Positions 45,701 through 53,531 of a stretch of 64,000 nt of DNA are shown piece by piece. The translations under genes were made by a program, and so were the position numbers. The notes below the pieces were generated by a model, which saw only the letters and a list, made by a program, of their open reading frames with translations, had not been told where the DNA came from and ran no database searches. How positions within the stretch are numbered: position 1 is the stretch's first letter; each line of letters opens with the position of its first letter. The stretch is taken from the NCBI GenBank assembly GCA_013298775.1, contig JAAFIV010000011.1:1-64000 (forward strand), in the 5' to 3' direction. Origin of the DNA: Ignavibacteria bacterium. Lineage in GTDB: Bacteria; Bacteroidota; Ignavibacteria; Kapaibacteriales; UBA4661.

Positions 45701-46608
45701 TTCAGTATTCGTACAATCGCTTCCAGCCCAAAGCCGACGCGCTCGCCAAGCAACTCCAACGCGCAAATAATCTTTCCGATGAAGCAGACAAAGCACAACA
45801 GGAACAGGACTCGCTTGATGCAGCATTTTCAGCACAAGTTCAGACGGATACCACCAATCGCACAACAAAGCTCGTCGAACTCGAACAGAAAATTACCGAC
45901 CGCCGTGCGCGGCTTGATTCCATGCAGCGTATGAAGTCTTCGCTGGATTCGGCAATTGACGCAAACCGCCAAATGGTAAAGCGCAGTGCTGGAAACCCGC
46001 AAGAACTCAAGAAGCGTATTGCGGAATTGCAAGAAGAGGCGCAGAAAACCTTGTCGCAATACAACGAATTAGACGCAGCAGAAATGGAGAAGAAAAACAC
46101 CGTTGCGTACTACGACAGCAAGATAAAATCAGACAGCATGAACTATGTAGCGCGACGGGCTGCCCTCAGCGAGCGCATAGAAAAAGCGGAAATGCTCTTG
46201 AAAGATTTCCAACAATTCAAACCCATGCTGGATTCCATGACCGATGCACACAGAGCGCAATTCCAGAAAGAATATGGCAACCAAGAAGTGGCGCGGCTTG
46301 TACGTATTTCCAATGACAAACATCAGGATTTGATTACCGCCGTTGAGAAAAAGCAGCACCATCGCATTACCGATATTAGCTTGTGGGATTATCCCCTGCT
46401 CGTAACGGAAAAAATGATGCCGGCACTCGCACTCATTAGCCCTTGGTTCAAAGCCGTACCAACGCCTATTTTCAACAGCGTAGTGTTGCTGCTGATGTCG
46501 GTTGTTGCGTCCTTCGGCACGTTGGGAATGCTTGGTTTGCGTGATACTCTAAGTACCTTATTCCAACGCATTCGCCCCAAAAAACGCCAAGCTGCGCCGA
46601 GCAACTAA
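42703..46608 (+). CDS. TerB-FHA-ABCG fusion ABC transporter with long coiled-coil loop
   Basis: The 1,301-residue protein starts with a TerB-like helical domain (about 25-150, FSVLTLADGIVSDAERAYV). A central beta-rich region (about 200-450) holds two degenerate FHA-like segments (e.g. LEYTIGNHKKCTIVLKDE). An ABCG-type ATPase follows, with Walker A GPSGCGKST (about 482-490), Q-loop VPQDDLL, signature LSGGQRKRLN and Walker B VYFLDEPTSGLSS. The membrane domain has about six helices from residue 790. Between helices 5 and 6 lies an extracytoplasmic region of about 200 residues, mostly coiled coil (about 1010-1215). Export of lipid, polymer or signal is inferred from the ABCG fold. TerB and FHA parts suggest control by phosphorylation or membrane stress. 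An ATG at 42715 is the alternative start. Confidence 0.85.
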   Translation: MVFAMATSDTHAPVTGTPTGDAIQQSFENSLIVNTIKLFSVLTLADGIVSDAERAYVSNYLDSLYLPPISDYLYEQFEKYVETGAEVESAARQIREGFSYENRIFILMKVYELAASDKMEEAERETARAIGQEIGITIEDIAYIEKIFDVPEAADIETGKPASIESLRIADIPGYADIVMPFPRLHLELLKMNSIFVALLKSGPHPVVIGSATSMSKQLLPMLANKVQHNQNISIGDYTINFEDLNFYFQLKSKFLLPVTLYVAKGMNLEGKEEFIISQMSSYEDILTIEFNKLMITLRPLTPMTNLSVNGMPIDDQIYVNLNDDISVDNCPINLRKIAFQQGLASDTFSLEEEKLEYTIGNHKKCTIVLKDEAPKEWSCRIVRSKALDGSSVLTLEPKGCPYNIFHNSKILKKPAQIADRSVVLIDKFVLILNFSTGICSVEPFRFKDFICRQITYQFQDGSRGLDDLTFEIDYGDLVAVMGPSGCGKSTLLNIINGYNKPTNGTVELNAYNLHKLYPSLRDHLGYVPQDDLLFENLTVFENLFYNAKLRYPRKSDDEIKVLVEDVLVDIDLHEKRDIPAGSPTQRTLSGGQRKRLNIGLELLSGADVYFLDEPTSGLSSKDSEKIIELLRRLSLQGKIVFVVIHQPSSKIYKMFDKTLFLDKGGKMAFFGDSMMALAYFKAHSAHIQSSDLLNNKQFDVITVAAQRPFVEQTEPDMLLEVLEEPLRDIDGVPLPQRKYSPEYWKDRFNEYRSTVKRITVEDSNRVPLPPANESSFADKWRQFSTLLSRNFKNKVRDRSNLVITFFEAPLLAIAVSLILRLLPSAASEYNLYQNDNLRVFIFLATIISMFLAMTNSVDEIIKDAAILLRERMMNIRNTAYYASKFLTLFVFCTVQNILFLAVSFPILGLQELFFQYLGFLTIVSFNGIALGLFISAIPNLSTKAAFNIVPLLLIPQIIFAGALIPYSQMDHLKIHKDREIPEVCQFVPSRWAYEGLLTIQYSYNRFQPKADALAKQLQRANNLSDEADKAQQEQDSLDAAFSAQVQTDTTNRTTKLVELEQKITDRRARLDSMQRMKSSLDSAIDANRQMVKRSAGNPQELKKRIAELQEEAQKTLSQYNELDAAEMEKKNTVAYYDSKIKSDSMNYVARRAALSERIEKAEMLLKDFQQFKPMLDSMTDAHRAQFQKEYGNQEVARLVRISNDKHQDLITAVEKKQHHRITDISLWDYPLLVTEKMMPALALISPWFKAVPTPIFNSVVLLLMSVVASFGTLGMLGLRDTLSTLFQRIRPKKRQAAPSN

Positions 46609-46675
46609 AGAGAAGAATGAAATATGAAAACTGAGGGATGAAATTTCTTCAGGAAATTTGCAGGAGAAAAATGAG

Positions 46676-46717
46676 AAAGCTCGCATGAATACTTGATTTG
46701 TGCGGGCTTTTTTGTTT
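46676..46717 (+). terminator. Rho-independent terminator of the ABC transporter
   Basis: Arms AAAGCTCGCA and TGCGGGCTTT (one G-U pair) with a 15-nt loop are followed by six T residues. The convergent gene's stop codon comes directly after. Confidence 0.8.
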
Positions 46718-46719
46718 TC

Positions 46720-47427
46720 TTACACCACACTCGCAAATGGCATAAATCCTTGAGGCAAAGCAGCAAACTCCGCGACATCATCATTCACCGTTACCAAGTA
46801 CAATCCCGATGCGAATACCGCCTCCTGTTGCGCTTTCGAGACCACATCCACTGCCGCTATCACGCCATAGAGCGTCATCCCTTTGTACTCAGGATGAAAC
46901 TCCCCGAAGAGGCGTATTTGCTTGAGTGTTTGCTCTATGCTGCGTTTTTCCAATATACTTTTTACTTCCACCACAAAACCGATATTTTTCTCACCATTGA
47001 CAAAACCAAATCCGTCCAACTCCTGCCATTCCTCGCCACGACGGGTTTTTACACGCGTGGAAAAATTCGTAACGCCAAATCGCTCACGCAGCATTGTTTC
47101 GACCGATGGTAAAAGTAAACCTTCGGTGAAATATCCAAATTTATTTCCCAAGCCGCCCATCTGCTTGCCGAGGTCGTCTATGCGTTGTTTGAGACGGCGC
47201 GAATCCTCAGCAGCGGCTTCCATGCGGCGGTCGGCGGCTTCTTGCGAGGCTGCCATTTGCGCTTTGAACGCTTCGGTACTCAATTTGAGTTGTCGTGTGT
47301 CTTCGGCAGCGGACTCCATGCGACGGTCAGCGGCTTCTTGCGAGGCTGCCAATTGTGCTTTGAACGCTTCGGTACTCAAGATACTTTGCGCCACCAATGC
47401 TTGTAAATCTTCTAGTGTTGTTGTCAT
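46720..47427 (-). CDS. PD-(D/E)XK-type protein with duplicated coiled coil (DUF3782-like)
   Basis: The 235-residue protein has an N-terminal helical half made of two near-identical copies of LSTEAFKAQ(L/M)AASQEA plus ADRRMExAAEDxR (33 residues, about 99 bp each, near 47215-47390). A hydrophobic helix (GGLGNKFGYFTEGLLLPSVE) leads to a restriction-fold core, ELDGFGFV then IGFVVEVKSIL, giving Asp and Glu-x-Lys. This is the layout of DUF3782-type proteins found in cyanobacteria and Bacteroidota. A nuclease role is inferred. The ATG at 47427 is used; the longer upstream frame lacks family similarity. Confidence 0.75.
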   Translation of the reverse strand: MTTTLEDLQALVAQSILSTEAFKAQLAASQEAADRRMESAAEDTRQLKLSTEAFKAQMAASQEAADRRMEAAAEDSRRLKQRIDDLGKQMGGLGNKFGYFTEGLLLPSVETMLRERFGVTNFSTRVKTRRGEEWQELDGFGFVNGEKNIGFVVEVKSILEKRSIEQTLKQIRLFGEFHPEYKGMTLYGVIAAVDVVSKAQQEAVFASGLYLVTVNDDVAEFAALPQGFMPFASVV

Positions 47428-47718
47428 AGCGTTACTTCTTGGTAAAATGAGGAGAGTTTCTCTCCACAAAAATACGCATTTTCCTTGATTTCCCGCCCAG
47501 CTCCATAGCGCGAGCAAACGAGCGATGAACAAAAAGTTTCTTCCTCAGTTCTCGCAAAAGTGTTATATTTGCGTTTCTGTGGGGTAATTTTTGATGTGTT
47601 CCTTGTTTGCATTAAACTTTTTTCCGTGTTCTGCAACTCTAATCTTCAGAACGCCCACAGATACGTTCTTCCAACGCAAATTCGCAATATTTCATTTCAC
47701 AATTTACGGTGATGTTCT
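47428..47718. other. Divergent intergenic region
   Basis: No gene is visible in these 291 bp between divergent genes. TATATTTG at 47564-47571 fits the -7 element (TAnnTTTG) of Bacteroidota promoters for the downstream secreted-protein gene, but no -33 TTTG at the expected distance is seen, so the call is weak. Confidence 0.3.
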
Positions 47719-48522
47719 ATGAAACGCAGTTCCAATATCGCTCGTACCCTTGCAGCTTTTGTTCTTGCTGTTTTGGCGACAGGCATTGTTGAACTTTTGG
47801 GAGCTTCCCCGCTCTCGGCACAAACTCAAGAAAAAGTCTTTGTTCCCTCAGCACGACTGGTGTTTCGTGCGTTGGATTCTTTGTCGAAATCACAAGTAAG
47901 CTGGAAAAATCTTTCAACGTACAGCAAAACCAGCACCTACAATAGCCGCTATCTTATCGCGCTCAATCTTGGTTCACGCGTAAGCGATGCCTTTGTAGCC
48001 TCCCAAGCGAAAGACGACAATAACTTCTTGCAAATGGCACTCACCATGGGCGAACTCAGTGCGAAACTTGGCGTGGAGGTAGATGCAAGCCTCAATCAAA
48101 AAATGCTCGACCTCGTGAAAGCGGCAAACTGGACGGAAGTGCGCAATATGCTCGATAAACAGCAAGAAGAAACCAAGCGCAAATTGAACCGCCTCGACCG
48201 CGATGCTTCTGTGTTGGTCGTCGTTGGTGGCTGGCTTGAAGGCTTGCATGCAACGGCAAAAGCACTTTCCAACAACTACAACGCTGGAGCAACAACCATT
48301 CTCGCAAATCCGAAATTGATTGACTATTTGATTAGCGAATTAGGCAACGTTAGCCAAGCGGCGAAAAACAACGGCACCGTGCGCAAACTCGGACCGCAGC
48401 TTACGGAAATCAAGAATTTGGTGAACGTCGAGAAAGGTAAACCGATTGCGCAAGAAAACGTCAAAAAAATCGTAACGATTGCTTCTGGTCTTATCAAGGA
48501 AATTGAGAACTCGAAAGATTAA
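47719..48522 (+). CDS. Secreted all-helical protein of unknown function
   Basis: The 267-residue protein has a signal peptide ending LSAQ (about 35). The rest is nearly all amphipathic helix, with a Gly-rich turn VVVGGWLEGLHATAKAL at about 168-184. I recognise it only as a type of conserved secreted helical protein of Bacteroidota-like genomes without an assigned role. No lipobox, sorting domain or catalytic motif is seen. It is transcribed alone and followed by a strong terminator. Confidence 0.75.
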   Translation: MKRSSNIARTLAAFVLAVLATGIVELLGASPLSAQTQEKVFVPSARLVFRALDSLSKSQVSWKNLSTYSKTSTYNSRYLIALNLGSRVSDAFVASQAKDDNNFLQMALTMGELSAKLGVEVDASLNQKMLDLVKAANWTEVRNMLDKQQEETKRKLNRLDRDASVLVVVGGWLEGLHATAKALSNNYNAGATTILANPKLIDYLISELGNVSQAAKNNGTVRKLGPQLTEIKNLVNVEKGKPIAQENVKKIVTIASGLIKEIENSKD

Positions 48523-48548
48523 ACGAAACGTCGCACGTTTCAAAATGC

Positions 48549-48583
48549 AAAAAGCCCGTCAAGACTTGCTTGACGGGCTTTTG
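48549..48583 (+). terminator. Rho-independent terminator after the secreted helical protein
   Basis: A perfect 11-bp stem (AGCCCGTCAAG / CTTGACGGGCT, arms 48553-48563 and 48569-48579) with a 5-nt loop is flanked by A and T runs. Confidence 0.9.
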
Positions 48584-48696
48584 TATTTTTGGAAATGAAA
48601 TGCGGAGAGGAAGCGATCTCTGCTTAAAGCAAGAAACGGTAATACTTTCAGCCCTCATCCCTCTCTAAGCGTTGCGCTCAGACTTCATCCTTCTCT

Positions 48697-49101
48697 TTAG
48701 TGTGTAATTTTACGCTCCAATGTCTTCGCTTCGGCAACCCATTTTGCAACAGTTGCAGCCGAAGGAACGGCATTGGTGAGATTTTTCGCGGCGTTTACTT
48801 CTGCCATTTTTGCAGCAAGATTTTCCGCATTGCGCTGGGCGAGTTCTGGTACGGTATCTACGCCAGAAGCCTCCAAAAGCTCGGCATATTGCCCAGCTAC
48901 ACCCGTAATACGGAACAAATCCGCATGATTCACCCATTTCAAAATGAGCTTTTCTGAAATGCCTGTGCTGTCAGCAAGTGCGGCACGACCTTTTCCACTT
49001 GCGCCTTGCTCCAAAAGTGCTTCCACAGTGGCTACTCCTGCCGTCTTCAGTTTTGCGGCGTAACCTTCGCCAACGCCTTCGATATCTGCGATATTTGCCA
49101 T
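48697..49101 (-). CDS. DUF4332 helix-hairpin-helix protein
   Basis: The 134-residue protein is made of helix-hairpin-helix units: ADIEGVGEGYAAKLKTAGV near the start and FRITGVAGQYAELLEASGV in the middle. These correspond to the two halves of DUF4332, a family with a fold like the DNA-binding HhH modules of polymerases and RecA-interacting proteins. No catalytic residues are visible. DNA or RNA binding is inferred from the fold only. It stands alone, convergent with the secreted-protein gene. Confidence 0.85.
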   Translation of the reverse strand: MANIADIEGVGEGYAAKLKTAGVATVEALLEQGASGKGRAALADSTGISEKLILKWVNHADLFRITGVAGQYAELLEASGVDTVPELAQRNAENLAAKMAEVNAAKNLTNAVPSAATVAKWVAEAKTLERKITH

Positions 49102-49490
49102 ACAGTGTTCTCCAAAAAAATAGACCTAAAAAGGGATACTATGAATTGAAGCCCTGAAAATAGCACTCTTTCATGGGATTTCCAATCCATACAGTAAAAA
49201 AATCCACGCCCTGCTGAATAATTGCCTTTCCCTCACTACCCTACGCACCGCATAAAATGTGAACTTCACCTTTGTACACGACAAAACCTCTGAAAAGCTC
49301 GTAGAATCAGGCTTCAGTGGCTTGAGACTTTCTGTCTGTGTTTCTCACCCGAATCCCGCACCAACACTCACAGACAAGAATGTCTGTGCCACTGCTGAAG
49401 AAGTTTTGTCGTGTACAAAGGAACTTCACCACATACTCGCCTCCGGCGCACTGGTTTATGTCACGACCAGAGCAAGCATACAAATACAAC
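49102..49490. repeat. Repeat island, family A composite
   Basis: This gene-free 389-bp region holds a nested repeat. Outer arms carry an exact 19-bp inverted match (CCTTTGTACACGACAAAAC near 49268-49286, inverse near 49403-49421). The inner part is an inverted pair of the CACAGACAAGAATGTCTGTG palindrome, intact on the right (49369-49393) and degenerate on the left (49314-49340). The motif CGCATAAAAT lies at 49249-49258, as beside other islands. A related composite lies at 63351-63501. Confidence 0.75.
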
Positions 49491-52400
49491 TCAAGAAACA
49501 GCCTTCTCTCCAGCCGCCGCTGGCAATGCCACAAAAAACGTCGCGCCCTTCCCCACTTCTGATTCGCACCACACTCGCCCCTGCATTGCGCCAGCAAGAC
49601 GGCGCACAATTGCCAGCCCCAAACCGCTTGAATGCTCGCCTCCTGTCGGCTTTGCCGAGAGACGGGCGAATTTCCCGAAAAGCTGCGCTTGGTCTTCCGC
49701 GCTAATTCCCGGACCTTCGTCCTTTACCGCAATCACGATTTCTTTTCGTACATCCCGCGCATCCTCCTTGCAGACTGGCGTGCGAGCAATTTCTAACGTA
49801 ACGGTACTGTTTTTCGGGGAGAATTTTATCGCATTCGAGAGCAGATTATCGAGTATTTGTCCCGTGCGGCGGTAGTCCGCAACAGCCCGCCATTGCTCGT
49901 GTGTAGATTGCTCGTGTGTAGATTGCTCGTGTGTGGGAGGAGTTGCTCCAGACGGTTGCCGCTCGTTTACCACTAATCGGATATGCTTCGAGGCGGCGTA
50001 TTCAGCGAGTCCGTCCGCGCATTTTTCCGCAAGTTCTTTAAGAGAAATCGCCTCAATGTGCAGACGGATATTGCCAGAATCTATCGCGCTTACATCCAGC
50101 AAATCCTCAATAAAATTCACCATGTTCAAGGAGGTCTGCTTGATAGATTTTATGCGGTCGAATATCTGCTCGCGATTCATGCGTTCCCAGTATGCCTCCA
50201 GATTCGAGGTTGCCAAAATCACGCCCGAAAGTGGCGTTTTCAGGTCATGTGCAACCACGCCCAAAAGCATGTTTTTTTCCTCGTTCAATGTTCCCAGTTC
50301 CACATTCATTGTTTGCAATTCGGAATTTGCCAACTCAATTTCCACCGTCTGTTCGCTTAAAATGCCTAGCTGCCGCGTAATTTCCCCATTTGCAGCCACA
50401 AGTTGCGATTCCGATGCCTTCAACTCGGCAGTGCGAACACCCACAAGCCGCTCCAATTCTGCATTGCGACGCTTTATGCGCTGCAAGCGTTGCCAATACA
50501 TTCCAGCGGCAAGCACGGCAACTCCTAGCACCAGCCCAAGACGGAACCACCATGCACGCCACAGCGGAGGCACTATCACAAGGCGCACCCGTGCTTCGTT
50601 CTCGCTCCATTTACCGTCATTGTTTGCCGCAATCACGCGAAAGGTGTAGGTTCCGCCATCCAGATTCGTGTACGTCGCCTCGTGGCGCGTCCCCGCATCA
50701 ATCCACGCATCGTCGCTCTCATTACCCAAACCTTCCAGCATATACTTGTACGAATTTCGCTCTGGAAATGTGTACGAAAGCGCGGCAAATTCAAAGGTTA
50801 AGGTGTTATCAGAATACGGAAGCGTGATTTCACGCGCTTGTTCAATAGCAGTGTCGAGTGCCGCCGTTTTATTGAACTTCCGAAAGCCCGTCAATACAAC
50901 GGGTGGCGAATACGAATTGTGAGGAATTGTCCCCGCTTGAATGATATTAAACCCCTGAATGCCGCCAAAAATCAGGCTTCCGTCGTTGCGGCGCAAATAT
51001 GCACCTGTATTAAATTCATTACTTTGCAAACCGTCATTGCGGTCGAAGTTCCGTACGGTGCGGCTTTTGGGGTTCAGGCACGATACGCCTTTATTCGTAC
51101 TCATCCAGTATTGACCAAGTTCATCGGGCAGCACAGCATTGATAATTTCATTGGGCAAGCCGTCCTTCGCGCCATAGTTTTTCAGTGTTTTCGTGCGTTT
51201 ATCGTACACACTAAAGCCACCATCCGTGCCGATAAGGAGCCGCTCTGCACCCGCATCATTGCTGAGAAATAATACGTAATCGCTGGGAAGCGTTGTCGAA
51301 TCGTCGCGCCGAGAACGAATCGCCTCCAGAACCGCACCTGTTCTTGCGTCCAGCCGATTCACACCGCCACCATCCGTACCAAACCAGACTGTGCCATCTT
51401 TTTCTGGCACAATACCAAAAATAAGATTATTGGTTAATGAATTACTTGATGAATTACTTGATGAATTACTTGACGAGGAATGAGCTGAGGCGCGAGTATT
51501 GGCGGCACCTTCCGCCCGAAATTGCCGCCAGAGATTTTGCTGCGGAGTAAAGCTCGATGCACCTTCAAAGGTTCCCACCCAAAGCGTTCCAGCAGCATCG
51601 TCCAGCGCAAGAGAAATGATGCGATTGCTCACCAGCGATGCAGTATTGGCGGGGTTTGCACGGTATAATTTCCATTCGCTTTTTGCAATATCGAAAGAAT
51701 TTATGCCATTATCTGTGCCAATCCACATCACGCGTCGCCGCTTGTCGAAAGCGAATGCGCGAATATGGTCATTGCCGAGAAGCGGTGTGTTTGCTTGCGT
51801 GTAGATGCGCACTGTGCGTTTGCCTTTTTCGGCAAGGTGAATTCCTTTTTCCGTGCCAATCCACAGCGCGTCCGTATCGTCCTCCGCAAAGGCGTTGCAA
51901 TGGTCATCCGTGAGGAGAATTGGACTGTGCGGCGAGGAATTGACAAGAGGAAAGCGGTGCGAAAACACATCGTACACGCTAAAACCACCGCCCGACGTGC
52001 CGAACCATATCACGCCAGAACGGTCCTGCAGCATCGTCATCACAAAGTTGTCGCTCATGCTGTACGCGTCGTCTTCAGAGTTCTGAAAGCGAGTAGCAGT
52101 CAGGCTTTGACGGTCAAATAAATGTAATCCATTTTTTGTTCCGACCCAAAAATTCCCCGTGCGGTCTTCCAAAAGCGATTGCACATTTCCGCTCGCAAGG
52201 CGCGTTGGATTGGCAGCATCCACAGGAACAAGACGCAGCGTCAAGTCTTGATGTGGTGCGCCCTCGAAGATATTGTAGTGCAAGGGTAGTGGTGCGGCAA
52301 AAAGCCCGCCGCGTGTGCCAATCCACAGTGTTCCAGAGGCATCCTGTAAAAACACTTGGACAAGATTGAGCAATGCGTCCGGAGACCGCTCTATTCCTTG

Positions 52401-53228
52401 CTTTGTTTCTTGCTTTGTTTCTTGTTTTTTTGCTTGTTGTCTTGCTTGTTTTATTCCATCGTTCATTAGAAAATCTGCTTGCTGACGGGCGTACAGTTGG
52501 GCGAGGTCGAAGGAACGAAGTTCGCGTGTGCGAGGCTGAAACACTGCGAAGCCCCCGCGTGTGCCAATCCAGAGATTTCCCTGTCTATCACTTGAAAGCG
52601 TGGTGATTGCTTGGTTTGGCAAGGGCATGGTGCATATATCGGAAAATCGTGTCATTGCTCCGGTGCGCGTATTCATGCGGCAGAGACCGCGCGAGGTGCC
52701 AATCCAGAGCATCTGCTGATTATCCACAAAAAGTGCAGTAATTTCATCGGATGGCAACATGCTATCGGCACGAAAGCTGGTAAAATCTCGCTTTGCAGAA
52801 TTATAGCGAGCAAGACCGCCACCGTTTGTCCCCACCCAAAGCGTGCCAGAAGCGTCCTCGCAAAGCGCACTCACCCAGTTTTTGGGTAATGATTTTTTAT
52901 CTGAAATGCTGTGGCGAAAGACCAAAAAGCCTGTTCCATCGTAGCGATTCAAGCCATCGTAACTACCCGACCAAATGAACCCTCGCTTGTCTTGTAAGGC
53001 AGCAAGGACGCTGTTTTGCGACATTCCCTCTTCCACGCCAAGCGTCCGAAAGCGGATGTTTTGAAAATCGCTGCTTTGCTGCAACGCCTGTTTTGATGCG
53101 GCGTGTGGTTTTTTGCTGATGGATTCTTGCGCAGGAACAATGATATTTCCAAAGAGAAAAAACGCCGCCACAAACGCACGCAAAAGCCCCACACCACAGT
53201 AACGGTGAGGCATTTGGGATGTGTGCAT
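49491..53228 (-). CDS. Reg_prop/Y_Y_Y sensor histidine kinase (HTCS-like, without receiver)
   Basis: The roughly 1,245-residue protein has a signal peptide (VPAQ near 34), then two-component-regulator propeller repeats (WIGTxxGL and FxVGTxNGL type, to about 730). A Y_Y_Y domain follows (YKYMLEGLGNESDDAWIDAG, YTFRVIAANNDGKWSE), then a membrane helix (about 885-905) and a coiled coil. HisKA with His near 993 (GVVAHDLKTPLSG) and HATPase (DEGPGISAED, SGLGLAIVRR) complete it. This is the sensor half of Bacteroidota hybrid systems, often sensing glycans, but the receiver and AraC domains are missing. Three coding tandem repeats insert low-complexity stretches: SSSN units, KQET units and THEQS units. 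The start is uncertain (53228 or 53213); the longer frame runs into repeat DNA. Confidence 0.85.
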   Translation of the reverse strand: MHTSQMPHRYCGVGLLRAFVAAFFLFGNIIVPAQESISKKPHAASKQALQQSSDFQNIRFRTLGVEEGMSQNSVLAALQDKRGFIWSGSYDGLNRYDGTGFLVFRHSISDKKSLPKNWVSALCEDASGTLWVGTNGGGLARYNSAKRDFTSFRADSMLPSDEITALFVDNQQMLWIGTSRGLCRMNTRTGAMTRFSDICTMPLPNQAITTLSSDRQGNLWIGTRGGFAVFQPRTRELRSFDLAQLYARQQADFLMNDGIKQARQQAKKQETKQETKQGIERSPDALLNLVQVFLQDASGTLWIGTRGGLFAAPLPLHYNIFEGAPHQDLTLRLVPVDAANPTRLASGNVQSLLEDRTGNFWVGTKNGLHLFDRQSLTATRFQNSEDDAYSMSDNFVMTMLQDRSGVIWFGTSGGGFSVYDVFSHRFPLVNSSPHSPILLTDDHCNAFAEDDTDALWIGTEKGIHLAEKGKRTVRIYTQANTPLLGNDHIRAFAFDKRRRVMWIGTDNGINSFDIAKSEWKLYRANPANTASLVSNRIISLALDDAAGTLWVGTFEGASSFTPQQNLWRQFRAEGAANTRASAHSSSSNSSSNSSSNSLTNNLIFGIVPEKDGTVWFGTDGGGVNRLDARTGAVLEAIRSRRDDSTTLPSDYVLFLSNDAGAERLLIGTDGGFSVYDKRTKTLKNYGAKDGLPNEIINAVLPDELGQYWMSTNKGVSCLNPKSRTVRNFDRNDGLQSNEFNTGAYLRRNDGSLIFGGIQGFNIIQAGTIPHNSYSPPVVLTGFRKFNKTAALDTAIEQAREITLPYSDNTLTFEFAALSYTFPERNSYKYMLEGLGNESDDAWIDAGTRHEATYTNLDGGTYTFRVIAANNDGKWSENEARVRLVIVPPLWRAWWFRLGLVLGVAVLAAGMYWQRLQRIKRRNAELERLVGVRTAELKASESQLVAANGEITRQLGILSEQTVEIELANSELQTMNVELGTLNEEKNMLLGVVAHDLKTPLSGVILATSNLEAYWERMNREQIFDRIKSIKQTSLNMVNFIEDLLDVSAIDSGNIRLHIEAISLKELAEKCADGLAEYAASKHIRLVVNERQPSGATPPTHEQSTHEQSTHEQWRAVADYRRTGQILDNLLSNAIKFSPKNSTVTLEIARTPVCKEDARDVRKEIVIAVKDEGPGISAEDQAQLFGKFARLSAKPTGGEHSSGLGLAIVRRLAGAMQGRVWCESEVGKGATFFVALPAAAGEKAVS

Positions 53229-53531
53229 GTAACGAATGGCGTGCAAACCAAGCATAGAGTTTAAGAAGAACAGAGAGAGCAAACGAAAAAACACGAAAGA
53301 AGAAGATACGAAGGATAGACGCGCTTTACAACGATTTTTCTTTTCTCGTATTGGCAGATGATTCTTGAATGAGGCAATGATTATTTTTAACGCGGATGAA
53401 GCCCAGACTATCGGATGTTGAGGACGTTTTTCCATCCTCACCATCCTCTTGAGGTCCTCAAATCCGCGTTCTTTCTCATATTGAGCTTGTCGAAGGGTTT
53501 GCTCATTTGCAGAATGATTATTGCTTGCTGC
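53229..53531. repeat. Repeat-containing gap, family C relative
   Basis: Arms AACGCGGAT (53389-53397) and ATCCGCGTT (53462-53470) flank a segment rich in GAGGAC and CATCCTC. This is a degenerate copy of the family C inverted repeat at 14774-14873. The rest, 53471-53531, has no recognisable element; 53229-53388 is the kinase leader and probably holds its promoter. Confidence 0.6.

Noticed and set aside
49259-49705. Plus-strand frame across the repeat island and kinase 3' end
   Set aside because: Its first part is repeat DNA and the rest is antisense to the HATPase domain. No motif or start supports it.
53229-53444. N-terminal extension of the propeller kinase
   Set aside because: It would put about 70 residues, partly coded by family C repeat DNA, in front of a normal signal peptide.
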